A program made the position numbers and the translations under genes. A DNA stretch of 64,000 nt. Origin: Streptomyces thermolilacinus SPC6. GTDB taxonomy: Bacteria; Actinomycetota; Actinomycetes; Streptomycetales; Streptomycetaceae. Each line of letters starts with the position of its first letter. The stretch's first letter is position 1. Positions 44,216 through 52,763 of the stretch are shown in pieces. Where the stretch lies: contig NZ_ASHX02000001.1 of NCBI RefSeq assembly GCF_000478605.2, positions 2,209,895 to 2,273,894 on the forward strand. Direction: 5' to 3'. The notes under the pieces are model-generated. The model was given only the letters and a program-made list of their open reading frames with translations. It was not told the DNA's origin and searched no databases.

Positions 44216-44617
44216 ATGGGCGTGACGGGCGAGCGGCTCCCGGAGGGCCGGTACGGCCGTGCCGCCGAGGCGCGCACGGACCGCGGACTCAAGATCGTCG
44301 GCTCGGTCCTCGGGGCCGGGCTGCTCGCGCTGATCGGCTGGTTCGGCTACGACTACATCGCAGGTCAGAAGGTCAGCGCCGAGCTGATCAAGTTCGATGT
44401 GGTGGCCGCGGACCGCGTGGACGCGCACCTGGAGGTGCGCAAGGCGGACGGCGCGAACGGGTACTGCACGGTGCGGGCGCTCGCGGAGAGCGGCGCCGAG
44501 GTGGGCCGCAAGGAGGTCCGCTTCGACCAGGCCGCGGCGCGCGTGGACGAGGTGGTCACCATCCGTACGACCGAGCTGGCCACGGCCGCCCAGCTGCTCG
44601 GCTGCTCGGCCGACTGA
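44216..44617 (+). CDS. DUF4307 membrane protein
   Basis: 133-residue actinobacterial DUF4307 protein: short basic cytoplasmic N-terminus, one membrane helix (IVGSVLGAGLLALIGWFGYDYIAG, about 27-50) and a beta-rich external domain with a cysteine pair (GYCTVRA and LLGCSAD). Function unknown. Divergent from mca and upstream of greA, a placement typical for the family in actinobacteria. ATG 44216 has GAGAGGAACG upstream. Confidence 0.9.
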   Translation: MGVTGERLPEGRYGRAAEARTDRGLKIVGSVLGAGLLALIGWFGYDYIAGQKVSAELIKFDVVAADRVDAHLEVRKADGANGYCTVRALAESGAEVGRKEVRFDQAAARVDEVVTIRTTELATAAQLLGCSAD

Positions 44618-44862
44618 CCCGGGCCTCGGCAGGGGCCACACGCAGGGGCCGGACCCGCACGCAGAAGCCGGAGCCGGGGCCGCCGCGCGCGGCCGGTGCG
44701 GCACGCCCAGGCCCGTGCGACCTGCGGAGTCGCGGGTTCCGTGACATTCGTCCTCCCCCTTCGGGCCCGTAATTGTTAGGCTCGTGGTTTCGCCCTCCCG
44801 GTAAGGCCGCATGCTTCTGGTAGGGCGATGCTTTGTATACCCAGCACCGACGAGGAGCACCT

Positions 44863-45360
44863 GTGACCCAGACCAGCGACAACGTCACCTGGCTCACCCA
44901 GGAGGCGTACAACCAGCTCAAGGCCGAGCTGGAGTACCTGTCTGGTCCCGCGCGAACCGAGATCGCTGCGAAGATCGCGGCGGCGCGCGAGGAGGGGGAC
45001 CTGCGCGAGAACGGCGGGTACCACGCGGCCAAGGAGGAGCAGGGCAAGCAGGAGCTGCGGGTCCGCCAGCTCACCCAGCTCCTGGAGCACGCGAAGGTGG
45101 GCGAGGCCCCGGCCGAGTCGGGCGTGGTGGCTCCCGGCATGGTCGTGACGATCGCCTTCGACGGCGACGAGGACGACACGCTGACGTTCCTGCTCGCCTC
45201 CCGCGAGTACGCGAGCTCCGACATCGAGACGTACTCGCCGCAGTCGCCGCTCGGCTCGGGCGTGAACGGCAAGAAGGTCGGCGAGGACGCGGAGTACGAG
45301 CTGCCCAACGGCAAGAAGGCGTCGGTCCGCATCCTGGACGCCAAGCCGTACCAGGGCTGA
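44863..45360 (+). CDS. greA: Transcription elongation factor GreA
   Basis: 165-residue GreA that rescues backtracked RNA polymerase by stimulating transcript cleavage through the secondary channel. An N-terminal coiled coil (about 8-80) ends in the catalytic tip AAAREEGDLRENGGYHAAKEEQ with the acidic D/E pair, followed by the FKBP-like C-terminal domain (SPLGSGVNGKKVGEDAEYELPNGKKASVRIL). GTG 44863 has GAGGAG. It sits downstream of DUF4307 with its own gap of 245 bases, in which no other gene is visible, and ends at a very strong terminator. Confidence 0.97.
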   Translation: MTQTSDNVTWLTQEAYNQLKAELEYLSGPARTEIAAKIAAAREEGDLRENGGYHAAKEEQGKQELRVRQLTQLLEHAKVGEAPAESGVVAPGMVVTIAFDGDEDDTLTFLLASREYASSDIETYSPQSPLGSGVNGKKVGEDAEYELPNGKKASVRILDAKPYQG

Positions 45361-45388
45361 TCCCCCCGTACCGGAGACACCGGACGAC

Positions 45389-45439
45389 ACGACGAAGGGC
45401 CGGGCGGCACCGCGAGGGTGCCGCCCGGCCCTTCGTCGT
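45389..45439. terminator. 23-bp bidirectional terminator between greA and the ABC permease
   Basis: Perfect 23-bp inverted repeat (arms 45389-45411 and 45417-45439, 5-nt loop), the longest in the window, between convergent genes. Confidence 0.93.
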
Positions 45440-45488
45440 ACCAGCCGTCCTGTCCGCTTCCGGACGCGTCGGGCCAGGTCAGGTCACG

Positions 45489-46337
45489 TCAGGCCGCCGA
45501 GCGGTACTTGCGGACGGCCAGCGTGCGGAAGACCACGATGATCAGCAGCGACCAGAGGACGGAGGCCAGCACCGGGTTCTGCATCGGCCAGGCGTCCGAC
45601 TGCGTCACACCGGGGTTGCCGAACAGCTCGCGGCACGCCTGGACGGTCGCGCTGAACGGGTTCCACTCGGCGACGTGCCGCAGCCAGGGCGTCATCCGCT
45701 CCGAGTCCACGAACGCGTTGGAGATGAACGTGACGGGGAACAGCCAGATCAGCCCGCCGGACGTGGCCGCCTCCGGGGTCCGCACGGACAGGCCGATCAG
45801 CGCCCCGATCCACGAGAAGGCGTAGCCCAGCAGGAGCAGCAGCGCGAACGCGGCCATCGCCTTGGGCAGGCCCTCGCTGGCCCGCCACCCGACGAGCAGC
45901 GCGACGACGACCAGGACGACGACGGTCAGCGCCGTCTGTACGAGGTCGGCCAGCGTCCTTCCGGTGAGGACAGCGCCGCGCGCCATGGGCAGCGACCGGA
46001 ACCGGTCGATGAGGCCCTTGTGCATGTCGTCGGCGATGCCCGCGCCCGCGCCGGCAGTGGCGAACGTGACGGTCTGGGCGAAGATGCCGGCCATGAGGAA
46101 GTTGCGGTACACCGACGGGTCGGTGGTGCCGCCGATGTTCATGGACCCGCCGAAGACATAGCTGAACAGCACCACGAACATGATCGGCTGGATCAGCCCG
46201 AAGATGACCATCTCGGGAATCCGCGACATGCGGATCAGGTTGCGGCGGGCGACGACCAGCGAGTCGGTGAGCGACTGGACGACACCGCCGCGCGGGCGGG
46301 GCGCGGCGAGGCGCGGGGCTTCGGTGGCGGCGGTCAC
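45489..46337 (-). CDS. ABC-2 type permease (DrrB-like)
   Basis: 282-residue ABC-2 exporter permease with six helices, starting after a short cytoplasmic N-terminus. The family motif LPMARGAVLTGRTLADLV and the SWIGALIGLSVRTPEAATSGG loop are present, as in daunorubicin-resistance DrrB. The GTG at 46337 overlaps the stop of the ATPase gene (GTGA), so both subunits are made together. Probably exports a drug, lipid or antibiotic; the substrate cannot be read from sequence. Confidence 0.92.
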   Translation of the reverse strand: MTAATEAPRLAAPRPRGGVVQSLTDSLVVARRNLIRMSRIPEMVIFGLIQPIMFVVLFSYVFGGSMNIGGTTDPSVYRNFLMAGIFAQTVTFATAGAGAGIADDMHKGLIDRFRSLPMARGAVLTGRTLADLVQTALTVVVLVVVALLVGWRASEGLPKAMAAFALLLLLGYAFSWIGALIGLSVRTPEAATSGGLIWLFPVTFISNAFVDSERMTPWLRHVAEWNPFSATVQACRELFGNPGVTQSDAWPMQNPVLASVLWSLLIIVVFRTLAVRKYRSAA

Positions 46338-47347
46338 TTCACGGGCTCCTTCCGGGCGTCGGCGGTGGCGCCGGGCGCGTCGGGGTCGTCTGAGTCGTTC
46401 TTCCGCTCCGCCGCGTGGCCGGTGAGGGAGATGAACACGTCGTCCAGGGTGGGGCGGCGCAGCCCGATGTCGTCGATCTCGACACCGCGCGCGTCCAGCT
46501 CGCGGATGACCTCGGCGAGCAGCTTGGCGCCGCCGGTGACGGGCGCGGTGAGCTTGCGGGTGTGCTCCTCGACGGCGACGGAGCCGCCCCGGCCGAACCC
46601 GGCCAGCACCTCCCGGGCGGTGGCGATCTCGCCGGGCGTGTGCACGACCAGTTCGACGCGCTCGCCGCCCGTACGGGCCTTGAGCTGGTCGGCCGTGCCG
46701 CGGGCGATGACCCGGCCGTGGTCCACGACGCAGATCTCGTGGGCGAGGTGGTCGGCCTCCTCCAGGTACTGCGTGGTGAGCAGCATCGTCGTGCCGCCCG
46801 CGACGAGTTCCTGTATGACCTCCCACAGGGCCTGCCGGTTGCGCGGGTCGAGGCCGGTCGTCGGCTCGTCCATGAACATCACGGGCGGCGAGACGACGAG
46901 CGCGGCGGCCAGGTCGAGGCGGCGGCGCATGCCGCCGGAGTACGTCTTGGCGGGGCGGTCGGCGGCGTCGGCGAGGCCGAAGCGCTCCAGCAGTTCGGCG
47001 GCCCGCTCCTTCGCGGCGCGGGAGCGCATCTGGTAGAGCCGGCCGACCATGTGGAGGTTCTCGCGGCCGGTGAGGTACTCGTCCACGGCCGCGAACTGGC
47101 CGGAGAGGCCGATGGCGCGGCGCACCTCGTTGGGGTGCTTGAGGACGTCGATCCCCGCGACGACCGCACGGCCGCTGTCCGGCCGCAGGAGCGTGGTGAG
47201 CACGCGCACCGTGGTGGTCTTCCCGGCGCCGTTCGGCCCGAGGAGACCGAGGACGGTGCCTTCGGGGACGTCGAGGTCCACCCCGTCCAGTGCTCGTACG
47301 TCGCCGAAGGTCTTCACCAGACCTTCCGCGTGAATGGCGCCTGGCAT
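46334..47347 (-). CDS. ABC transporter ATPase (DrrA-like)
   Basis: 337-residue DrrA-family ATPase. Walker A GLLGPNGAGKTTT (about 34-46), signature TYSGGMRRRLDLAAALV (about 135), Walker B VMFMDEPTTGLDPRN and the H-loop equivalent LTTQYLEEAD (Gln-Tyr in place of His, typical of DrrA). The C-terminal DrrA extension includes GLRRPTLDDVFISLTGHAAE. ATG 47347 has GGGAGCG. It is the first gene of a two-gene exporter operon and is preceded by a 16-bp perfect palindrome about 105 bases upstream. Confidence 0.94.
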   Translation of the reverse strand: MPGAIHAEGLVKTFGDVRALDGVDLDVPEGTVLGLLGPNGAGKTTTVRVLTTLLRPDSGRAVVAGIDVLKHPNEVRRAIGLSGQFAAVDEYLTGRENLHMVGRLYQMRSRAAKERAAELLERFGLADAADRPAKTYSGGMRRRLDLAAALVVSPPVMFMDEPTTGLDPRNRQALWEVIQELVAGGTTMLLTTQYLEEADHLAHEICVVDHGRVIARGTADQLKARTGGERVELVVHTPGEIATAREVLAGFGRGGSVAVEEHTRKLTAPVTGGAKLLAEVIRELDARGVEIDDIGLRRPTLDDVFISLTGHAAERKNDSDDPDAPGATADARKEPVK

Positions 47348-47452
47348 GTAATCGCTCCCGAGTTGGGCGTCTTTGATGTGGTTTGGCCCACCACAGCTTA
47401 GAGACGGCATGCCCCCGCGGCCCGGTGAACCTATGAACTGCGCCACACCGTA

Positions 47453-47468
47453 ACGCGATATATCGCGT
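47453..47468. promoter_or_regulatory. Perfect 16-bp palindrome upstream of the ABC exporter
   Basis: ACGCGATATATCGCGT is an exact palindrome in an AT-rich pocket, about 105 bases before the ATPase start, in a 284-bp gap between two genes on the same strand. This looks like a repressor operator; no local regulator gene is adjacent except the MarR gene 1.5 kb away. Confidence 0.65.
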
Positions 47469-47582
47469 CTCGCAACGCATTTATTCGTACGCGGATACGG
47501 AGCCGGAGCCTCCGCCCGTACGCCCCGGGCGGGCCCCGGGGAGCCTGCCGCCGCCCGCCCCACCCGGGTCCGGCGGGCGGCG

Positions 47583-47631
47583 GGCAGCAGGCAGCAGGCG
47601 GGCGGCGGGCGGCGGGCGGCGGGCGGCGGGC
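47583..47631. repeat. Heptad microsatellite abutting the ilvA stop codon
   Basis: Two copies of GGCAGCA (47583-47596) followed by five perfect tandem copies of GGCGGGC (47597-47631). The array ends at the base before the ilvA stop codon (47632-47634). It lies wholly outside the coding sequence, so slippage would alter only the 3' untranslated region. Confidence 0.9.
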
Positions 47632-48861
47632 TCAGCCGAGCACCGTGTAACCGGCCTCCCCCAGAGCGCGCATCACCTCCGTGCAGTGCTCCGGGCCCTT
47701 GGTCTCCAGGTGCAGCTCCACCTCGACCTCCGTCAGGCCGAGGCGCGGGTCGGTCCGGACATGGCCGACGTCCAGGACGTTGGCGTCCACCACCGTCAGC
47801 ACGCCCAGCAGGTTCGCCAGCGCGCCCGGCCGGTCCGGAAGGCGCAGCCGCAGGCTCAGGTACCGGCCCGCCGCGGCCATGCCGTGCCGCAGCACCCGCT
47901 GGAGGACCAGCGGGTCGATGTTGCCGCCCGACAGCACGGCCACCACCGGCCCGTCGAACGACTCCGAATCCGACAGCAGCGCGGCGACCGGGCTCGCACC
48001 GGCCGGTTCCACCACCAGCTTGGCGCGCTCCAGGCACAGCAGCAGCGCCGACGACAGGGCGTCCTCCGACACCGTGCGCACCTCGTCCACGACCTCCCGG
48101 ACGAGCTCGAACGGCACGTCCCCGGGCCTGCCGACCATGATCCCGTCCGCCATGGTGGGCCCGCAGTCCACCGCGACGGGCCGTCCCGCCGCCAGCGAAC
48201 CCGGGTACGCGGCGGCCGCCCCGGCCTGCACGCCGATCACCTTCACATCGGGCCGCAGCGCCTTCACCGCGACACCGATGCCCGCCGCCAGTCCCCCGCC
48301 GCCCATGCCGACGACGATCGTCCGCACCTCCGGGCACTGCTCCAGGATCTCCAGACCGACCGTGCCCTGACCGGCGATGACGTCCGGGTGGTCGAAGGGG
48401 TGGATGAACACGGCGCCCGTGTCGCGCGCGTACGTCTGCGCCGCCGCGAGCGTCTCGTCCACGACCTGCCCGCGCAGCCGCACGTCGGCGCCGTACTCGC
48501 GGGTCGCGGCGACCTTCGGCAGCGGGGCGCCGACCGGCATGAACACCGTGGAGCGCACCCCGAGCAGCGAGGACGCCAGCGCCACGCCCTGCGCGTGGTT
48601 CCCGGCCGACGCGGCGACCACCCCGGCCGCCCGCTCCTCCGGCCGCAGCCCGGAGATCCGCACGTACGCGCCGCGCAGCTTGAACGAGCCGGTCCGCTGG
48701 AGGTTCTCGCACTTGAGGTGCACGGGGGCGCCGACCAGACCCGAGAGGTACCGGCTGCCCTCCAGCGCGGTCGTCCGGGCGACCCCGGACAGCATCTTCT
48801 GGGCGCCCCTGACGTCGTCGAGCATGACGGACCGAGCGGGGCGAAAGGTGCGGAAGCTCAT
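47632..48861 (-). CDS. ilvA: Threonine ammonia-lyase (PLP, with C-terminal ACT domain)
   Basis: 409-residue PLP enzyme converting threonine to 2-oxobutanoate and ammonia. The PLP lysine is in NLQRTGSFKLRGAY (about residue 61), the phosphate-binding loop is GMGGGGLAAGIGVAVKA (about 190), and SGGNIDP is the conserved C-terminal block. A single ACT domain (about 330-409, RLRLPDRPGALANLLGVL) follows, as in the short catabolic/TdcB-like form rather than the two-ACT biosynthetic enzyme. Reactive enamine from this enzyme is a typical RidA substrate. ATG 48861; divergent from marR. Confidence 0.94.
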   Translation of the reverse strand: MSFRTFRPARSVMLDDVRGAQKMLSGVARTTALEGSRYLSGLVGAPVHLKCENLQRTGSFKLRGAYVRISGLRPEERAAGVVAASAGNHAQGVALASSLLGVRSTVFMPVGAPLPKVAATREYGADVRLRGQVVDETLAAAQTYARDTGAVFIHPFDHPDVIAGQGTVGLEILEQCPEVRTIVVGMGGGGLAAGIGVAVKALRPDVKVIGVQAGAAAAYPGSLAAGRPVAVDCGPTMADGIMVGRPGDVPFELVREVVDEVRTVSEDALSSALLLCLERAKLVVEPAGASPVAALLSDSESFDGPVVAVLSGGNIDPLVLQRVLRHGMAAAGRYLSLRLRLPDRPGALANLLGVLTVVDANVLDVGHVRTDPRLGLTEVEVELHLETKGPEHCTEVMRALGEAGYTVLG

Positions 48862-48983
48862 GGCAGCAGTCTGGCAGCTCGGGAAGAGGGCAACGGGTTC
48901 GTGCAGCTCCGGTACGGACGGGCGGCACTCCGCGTACTCTGTCCCCCACCGAACCCGACCGCCGCACGAGAGAGCCCCCAGCC

Positions 48984-49496
48984 ATGCCCATTTCCCAGGA
49001 CATGACGACTGATCTTGACTCCGGTCTCCTCGATGCCCTCCAGCACCAGGTGGCCGTCTTCGCCCGGCGGGCCGAGCAGACCCGCCTCGGCGGGACCGGC
49101 CAGCTCCGCAACTCGATGGACCGGGCCGCGTACCTGCTGCTCAACCGCCTCGACCAGGAAGGGCCGATGGGCGTGAAGGCGCTGGCGGCCGGGATGGGCA
49201 TCGATTCGTCCACGGTGACCCGCCAGGTCGCGCCGCTCGTGGACACCGGCCTGGTGAAGCGCACCTCGCACCCGGAGGACGGCCGAGCGGTCGTCCTCCA
49301 GCTGTCTCCGCGCGGCCAGGCCCGCCTGGAGGAGGTGCGCTGCTCCCGCCGCGACCTGATGGCGCGGGTGACCGAGGGGTGGACGCCCGACGAGCGGGAG
49401 GCGTTCTGCACGCTGCTGACCCGCTTCAACTCGGCGCTTTCCGCACGCCAGTTGGGCCTCCAGCCGATCGACGAGGAGCCGGTCCGGCCCGCCTGA
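48984..49496 (+). CDS. MarR-family transcriptional regulator
   Basis: 170-residue winged-helix regulator. Helical dimerisation region to about 40, then the wing-helix core MDRAAYLLLNRLDQEGPMGVKALAAGMGIDSSTVTRQVAPLVDTGLVKRTSHPEDGRAVVLQLSPRG. MarR proteins usually repress divergent or nearby genes and are relieved by phenolic ligands or oxidation; one cysteine (EVRCSRRD) is present. ATG 48984 starts soon after AGAGAG; a second ATG seven codons later is possible. Divergent from ilvA across 122 bases. Confidence 0.93.
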   Translation: MPISQDMTTDLDSGLLDALQHQVAVFARRAEQTRLGGTGQLRNSMDRAAYLLLNRLDQEGPMGVKALAAGMGIDSSTVTRQVAPLVDTGLVKRTSHPEDGRAVVLQLSPRGQARLEEVRCSRRDLMARVTEGWTPDEREAFCTLLTRFNSALSARQLGLQPIDEEPVRPA

Positions 49497-49543
49497 CCCG
49501 CGCTCCGGAGCCGGTCCGAGCCGGGCGACTCCGTGCAGGGCTC

Positions 49544-49572
49544 TTGACCGGGTCGCGCGGCTGCCCTCAGAT
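49544..49572 (+). promoter_or_regulatory. Promoter giving a leaderless sigma-factor mRNA
   Basis: TTGACC (49544-49549), exactly 17 bases, then TCAGAT (49567-49572). Transcription would start about 7 bases later, on the GTG at 49579 of the sigma-factor gene. A purine run GAGGAG abuts the start and cannot act as a normally spaced ribosome-binding site. Confidence 0.6.
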
Positions 49573-49578
49573 GAGGAG

Positions 49579-50049
49579 GTGGCCGCAGACGACTTGGGGT
49601 TCGCCGCGTTCGCGGCGGGAACGGCGGGGCGGCTGCTGCACGTCGCGACGCTCCTGACGAGCGAGCCAGCGCAGCCGCCCGGCGCGAATCCGCACGCCCA
49701 GCGGCTGCTGACGGCCGCGCTCGGCATGACGTACGCCCACTGGGAACGGCTGCGCGGCGACGACCCGTACGTGGACGCGCGCCGCGAGCTGGCCGGGCGG
49801 TTCGCGCGCGAAGCCCGGCGGTTCCGGCGGGGGCGCGGCGGCCCGCTGTCCCGGCTCGCCCCGCGCGAGCGGCTGGCCGTGGTGCTCACCCTGTACGAGG
49901 GCCTCTACGACGAGCAGGCGGCCGCGCTGATGGGGCTGTCCGAGGAGCGCGTACGGGAACTGCGCCGGCGCGGGGTGGGCGTTCTGCGCAGCACCCCCGC
50001 GCCCCCGCCCGTCACCGCGCCCGCGTCCCGTGAGGGGGCGGCGGCGTGA
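49579..50049 (+). CDS. Small ECF-like sigma factor (SigE-type, degenerate region 2)
   Basis: 156-residue protein resembling compact SigE-family ECF sigma factors. Region 4 is clear (about 95-140: LAPRERLAVVLTLYEGLYDEQAAALMGLSEERVRELRRRGVGVLR). The N-terminal part contains ALGMTYAHWERLRGDDPYVDARREL, matching the end of region 2, but the DNA-melting segment is shortened or poorly conserved. It may therefore be a real sigma factor with altered promoter choice or a non-sigma DNA-binding protein. The GTG start is part of a leaderless promoter arrangement; the stop overlaps the next gene (GTGA). Confidence 0.78.
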   Translation: MAADDLGFAAFAAGTAGRLLHVATLLTSEPAQPPGANPHAQRLLTAALGMTYAHWERLRGDDPYVDARRELAGRFAREARRFRRGRGGPLSRLAPRERLAVVLTLYEGLYDEQAAALMGLSEERVRELRRRGVGVLRSTPAPPPVTAPASREGAAA

Positions 50050-50303
50050 GCGGCCGCCTGGACCACAAGGAGCGGGAGGTCGTCCGGCTGCTGGCCAGGG
50101 CGGCGCGGCCGCGCGTCCCGGCCGGTCTGCCGGAGCGTGCCCGGGCGTACGGGACGCGTGTCCGGCGCCGGGAGCGGTGGCGGCGGTGGGCGCTGTGGCT
50201 GCTGCTGGCCTCCGGGGCCGTGGCTTTCGGGGTGTGGGCGTACGCCGTGGAGCCGTGGGCGGCGCCGCCCATGAGGACGACGCCGCCGCTGGAGCCGTGG
50301 TGA
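50046..50303 (+). CDS. Small membrane protein overlapping the sigma-factor gene (candidate anti-sigma)
   Basis: 85-residue protein: a charged N-terminal cytoplasmic part (HKEREVVRLLARAARPRVPAGLPERARAYGTRVRRRERWRR), one membrane helix (WALWLLLASGAVAFGVWAYAV, about 48-68) and a short Pro-rich outer tail. It shares a GTGA overlap with the sigma-factor gene, so the two are made together. The geometry suits a minimal anti-sigma factor, but I see no zinc-binding HxxxCxxC motif, so this is inference. Confidence 0.8.
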   Translation: MSGRLDHKEREVVRLLARAARPRVPAGLPERARAYGTRVRRRERWRRWALWLLLASGAVAFGVWAYAVEPWAAPPMRTTPPLEPW

Positions 50304-50312
50304 CCGGCCGGG

Positions 50313-51467
50313 TCAGCCCAGCGCCTGGCGCAGGTCGGCGAGGAGGTCCTCGACGTTCTCGATGCCGACGGAGAGCCGCACCAGGTCGCCCGGGACCTCC
50401 AGCGCGGAGCCCGCGACGCTGGCGTGGGTCATCCGGCCCGGGTGCTCGATCAGCGACTCGACGCCGCCCAGCGACTCGCCGAGCGTGAACAGCCTGGCCC
50501 GGTCGCAGACGGCGACGGCCGCCTCCTCGCCGCCCGCGACGCGGAACGACACCATGCCGCCGAAGCCGCGCATCTGCTTGGCGGCGACCTCGTGGCCCGG
50601 GTGCTCCGGCAGGCCCGGGTAGAGGACCTGGGTGACCTTCGGGTGCTCGGCCAGCATCCGCGCGACGCGCTCGGCGTTGGAGCAGTGCCGGTCCATGCGC
50701 ACGGCGAGGGTCTTGATGCCGCGCAGCACGATCCACGAGTCGAAGGGGCCGGCCACCGCGCCCATCGCGTTCTGGTGGTACGCCAGTTCCTCGCCGAGCG
50801 CCTCGTCGGCGGTGATCAGCGCGCCGCCCACCACGTCGGAGTGGCCGCCCATGTACTTGGTGAGGGAGTGCACGACGACGTCCGCGCCGAGCGCCAGCGG
50901 CTGCTGGAGGTACGGGGAGGCGAAGGTGTTGTCGACGACCAGCTTCACACCGGCCGTGCGGGCCACGTCGGCGAGGGCCGCGATGTCGGTGATGCCGAGC
51001 AGCGGGTTGGACGGCGTCTCGACCCAGATCGCCTTCGTGCGGTCGGTCAGCGCGTCCCGCACCGCCGCCGGGTCGGAGGTGTCGGCGACCGACCACTCGA
51101 CGCCCCAGCGGGAGGCGACCTTCGCGAACAGCCGGAACGTGCCGCCGTACGCGTCGTTCGGGATCACCACGTGGTCGCCCGGGACGAGCAGGGCGCGCAG
51201 CAGGCAGTCCTCGGCGGCGAGCCCGGACGCGAAGGCCAGGCCCCGGCGGCCGCCCTCCAGTGCCGCGAGGTTCTCCTCCAGCGCCGTACGGGTCGGGTTG
51301 GCGCTGCGGCTGTACTCGTAGCCGCCGCGCAGGCCGCCCACACCGTCCTGCTTGTACGTGGACACCTGGTAGATGGGCGGGACGACCGCGCCGGTCAGCG
51401 GGTCGGCGGTGTTGCCCGCGTGGATGGCGCGGGTCTCGAAGTTCTGGTGGGTGTGCTCGTCGGTCAT
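50313..51467 (-). CDS. metB: Cystathionine gamma-synthase (or gamma-lyase), PLP-dependent
   Basis: 384-residue Cys/Met metabolism PLP enzyme. N-terminal TRAIHAGNTADPLTGAVVPPIYQVSTYKQ, the PLP-phosphate loop in RGGYEYSRSANPTR, the active-site Lys in VVHSLTKYMGGHSDVVGG (about 202) and the C-terminal HPGRMTHASV/LVRLSVGIEN blocks are complete. Actinobacterial MetB enzymes often have both gamma-synthase and gamma-lyase activity. ATG 51467 begins the conserved TDEHTHQNFETRAIH. Single gene on the minus strand, convergent with the small membrane protein gene. Confidence 0.94.
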   Translation of the reverse strand: MTDEHTHQNFETRAIHAGNTADPLTGAVVPPIYQVSTYKQDGVGGLRGGYEYSRSANPTRTALEENLAALEGGRRGLAFASGLAAEDCLLRALLVPGDHVVIPNDAYGGTFRLFAKVASRWGVEWSVADTSDPAAVRDALTDRTKAIWVETPSNPLLGITDIAALADVARTAGVKLVVDNTFASPYLQQPLALGADVVVHSLTKYMGGHSDVVGGALITADEALGEELAYHQNAMGAVAGPFDSWIVLRGIKTLAVRMDRHCSNAERVARMLAEHPKVTQVLYPGLPEHPGHEVAAKQMRGFGGMVSFRVAGGEEAAVAVCDRARLFTLGESLGGVESLIEHPGRMTHASVAGSALEVPGDLVRLSVGIENVEDLLADLRQALG

Positions 51468-51630
51468 GGGCCCGAGCGTAGTGCGGCACGCGTGTCCGGC
51501 GCGTACCGAAGCCGCGGAGCCGCCGCGTCCGGCGCGCACGCGGGGGCCCGGGTGCCGCGGGGGCCCCGGCGCGTGGGCCGCCGGGGGTGCGGGGGCTTCG
51601 GACGGCTGTCCCGTCCGGGACAATGGGCCC

Positions 51631-52740
51631 ATGGTGGAATTTCTCTGGTTCCTGTTCGCCGTCGGCCTGATCGCCGCGGTCGTCGCGCCCTGGCTGCTGC
51701 GCCGCCGCTCCGGCGGTATCCGCCTGGCCGAGCCCGGCTCGCCCGACGCCGCCGACCCGCTCGCGTACGGCTTCGTACGGCAGGAACTGCTGGACGTGCG
51801 GATGCCCGGCCCGGACGAGGACCTGATGGAGGTGCTCGACGTCGTCCAGCGCACCCAGGACTGGCGGGCCGCGTCGCAGTTGCTGGCCGGCACGCCCAAG
51901 GAGGGCGAGGTGCGCTGGCAGCGGATCCAGGCGTTCGCGGGCGCCGCGTCGCTGGAGCTGGCGCAGCAGCCCGGCGTGGGCGGCGCGTGGCTGCGGACCT
52001 GGCGGGCCGAGGCGCCGAAGGACGCGGGCGGCGCGGAGGTGCACGCCGAGTTCCTGGTGCAGCAGGCGTGGCGCACGGCGGCGGTCGGCACCGACGAGTT
52101 CCGCATCATCCTGGAGGAGGCCCGCTCGGTGTGCGAGGAGGCCGCGCTCCTGGCGCCGGGCGACCCCGTGCCCTACATCGTCGAACTGGCCGTCGCGCGG
52201 GGCCTGGGCTACTCGCACGAGCGGTTCGACCAGGTGTGGGCGAAGGTCATCGACCGGAACCCGCAGCACATGGGGGCGCACATCGCGGCGCTGCACTACT
52301 GGTGCGAGAAGTGGCACGGCTCCCGCGCGGACGCCGACCGGTTCGCCCAGTCCGCCGCCGCCCGCGCCCCGCAGGGCTCGCTGCTGGCCGCGCTGCCGCT
52401 GTTCGCCGTGTGGGAGCACGTGGACGACCTGACGATGGTCCGGGACTTCTACGGGACGCAGGTCGTGTCGCGGGCGATGGAGGGCGCGCTGTACGCGGTG
52501 CACTCGGCCCGCCCGGACGACCCGATGCTGGCGCACGTACGCCATCTGCTGATCCACTTCCTGGTGGGCGCGCAGCGCTGGAACGAGGCGATGCAGCAGA
52601 TCGTCCACGTGGACGGGCACGTCGGGGCGCTGCCTTGGACGACGAGCGAGGACCCGGCGGCGGAGTACGCGGTGTACCGGGCGCTGGCGGTGGCCGGGTA
52701 CGAGGCGAACGGCGGCAGCCCGGCGACGCTGCCGCGTTGA
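51631..52740 (+). CDS. Membrane-anchored paralogue A of an uncharacterised helical-repeat family
   Basis: 369-residue protein. An N-terminal membrane helix (MVEFLWFLFAVGLIAAVVAPWLL) is followed by a soluble, probably TPR-like helical domain. Diagnostic blocks are PYIVELAVARGLGYSHERFDQVW, the aromatic AALHYWCEKWHGSRADADR (about 220-235) and a C-terminal QQIVHVDGHVGALPW. The same blocks occur in the proteins at 54682-55818 and 55815-56900, so the three are paralogues. They resemble DUF4034-type sequences, but I cannot verify that. ATG 51631 lacks a ribosome-binding site; GACAAT six bases upstream suggests a leaderless message. Confidence 0.83.
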   Translation: MVEFLWFLFAVGLIAAVVAPWLLRRRSGGIRLAEPGSPDAADPLAYGFVRQELLDVRMPGPDEDLMEVLDVVQRTQDWRAASQLLAGTPKEGEVRWQRIQAFAGAASLELAQQPGVGGAWLRTWRAEAPKDAGGAEVHAEFLVQQAWRTAAVGTDEFRIILEEARSVCEEAALLAPGDPVPYIVELAVARGLGYSHERFDQVWAKVIDRNPQHMGAHIAALHYWCEKWHGSRADADRFAQSAAARAPQGSLLAALPLFAVWEHVDDLTMVRDFYGTQVVSRAMEGALYAVHSARPDDPMLAHVRHLLIHFLVGAQRWNEAMQQIVHVDGHVGALPWTTSEDPAAEYAVYRALAVAGYEANGGSPATLPR

Positions 52741-52763
52741 TTTTCTGGCTCGTTCCTCCCCTG

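Noticed and set aside
49567..52620. A 1017-codon open frame on the minus strand
   Set aside because: It overlaps the sigma gene, metB and paralogue A in other frames and has Arg/His/Gln-rich shadow composition.
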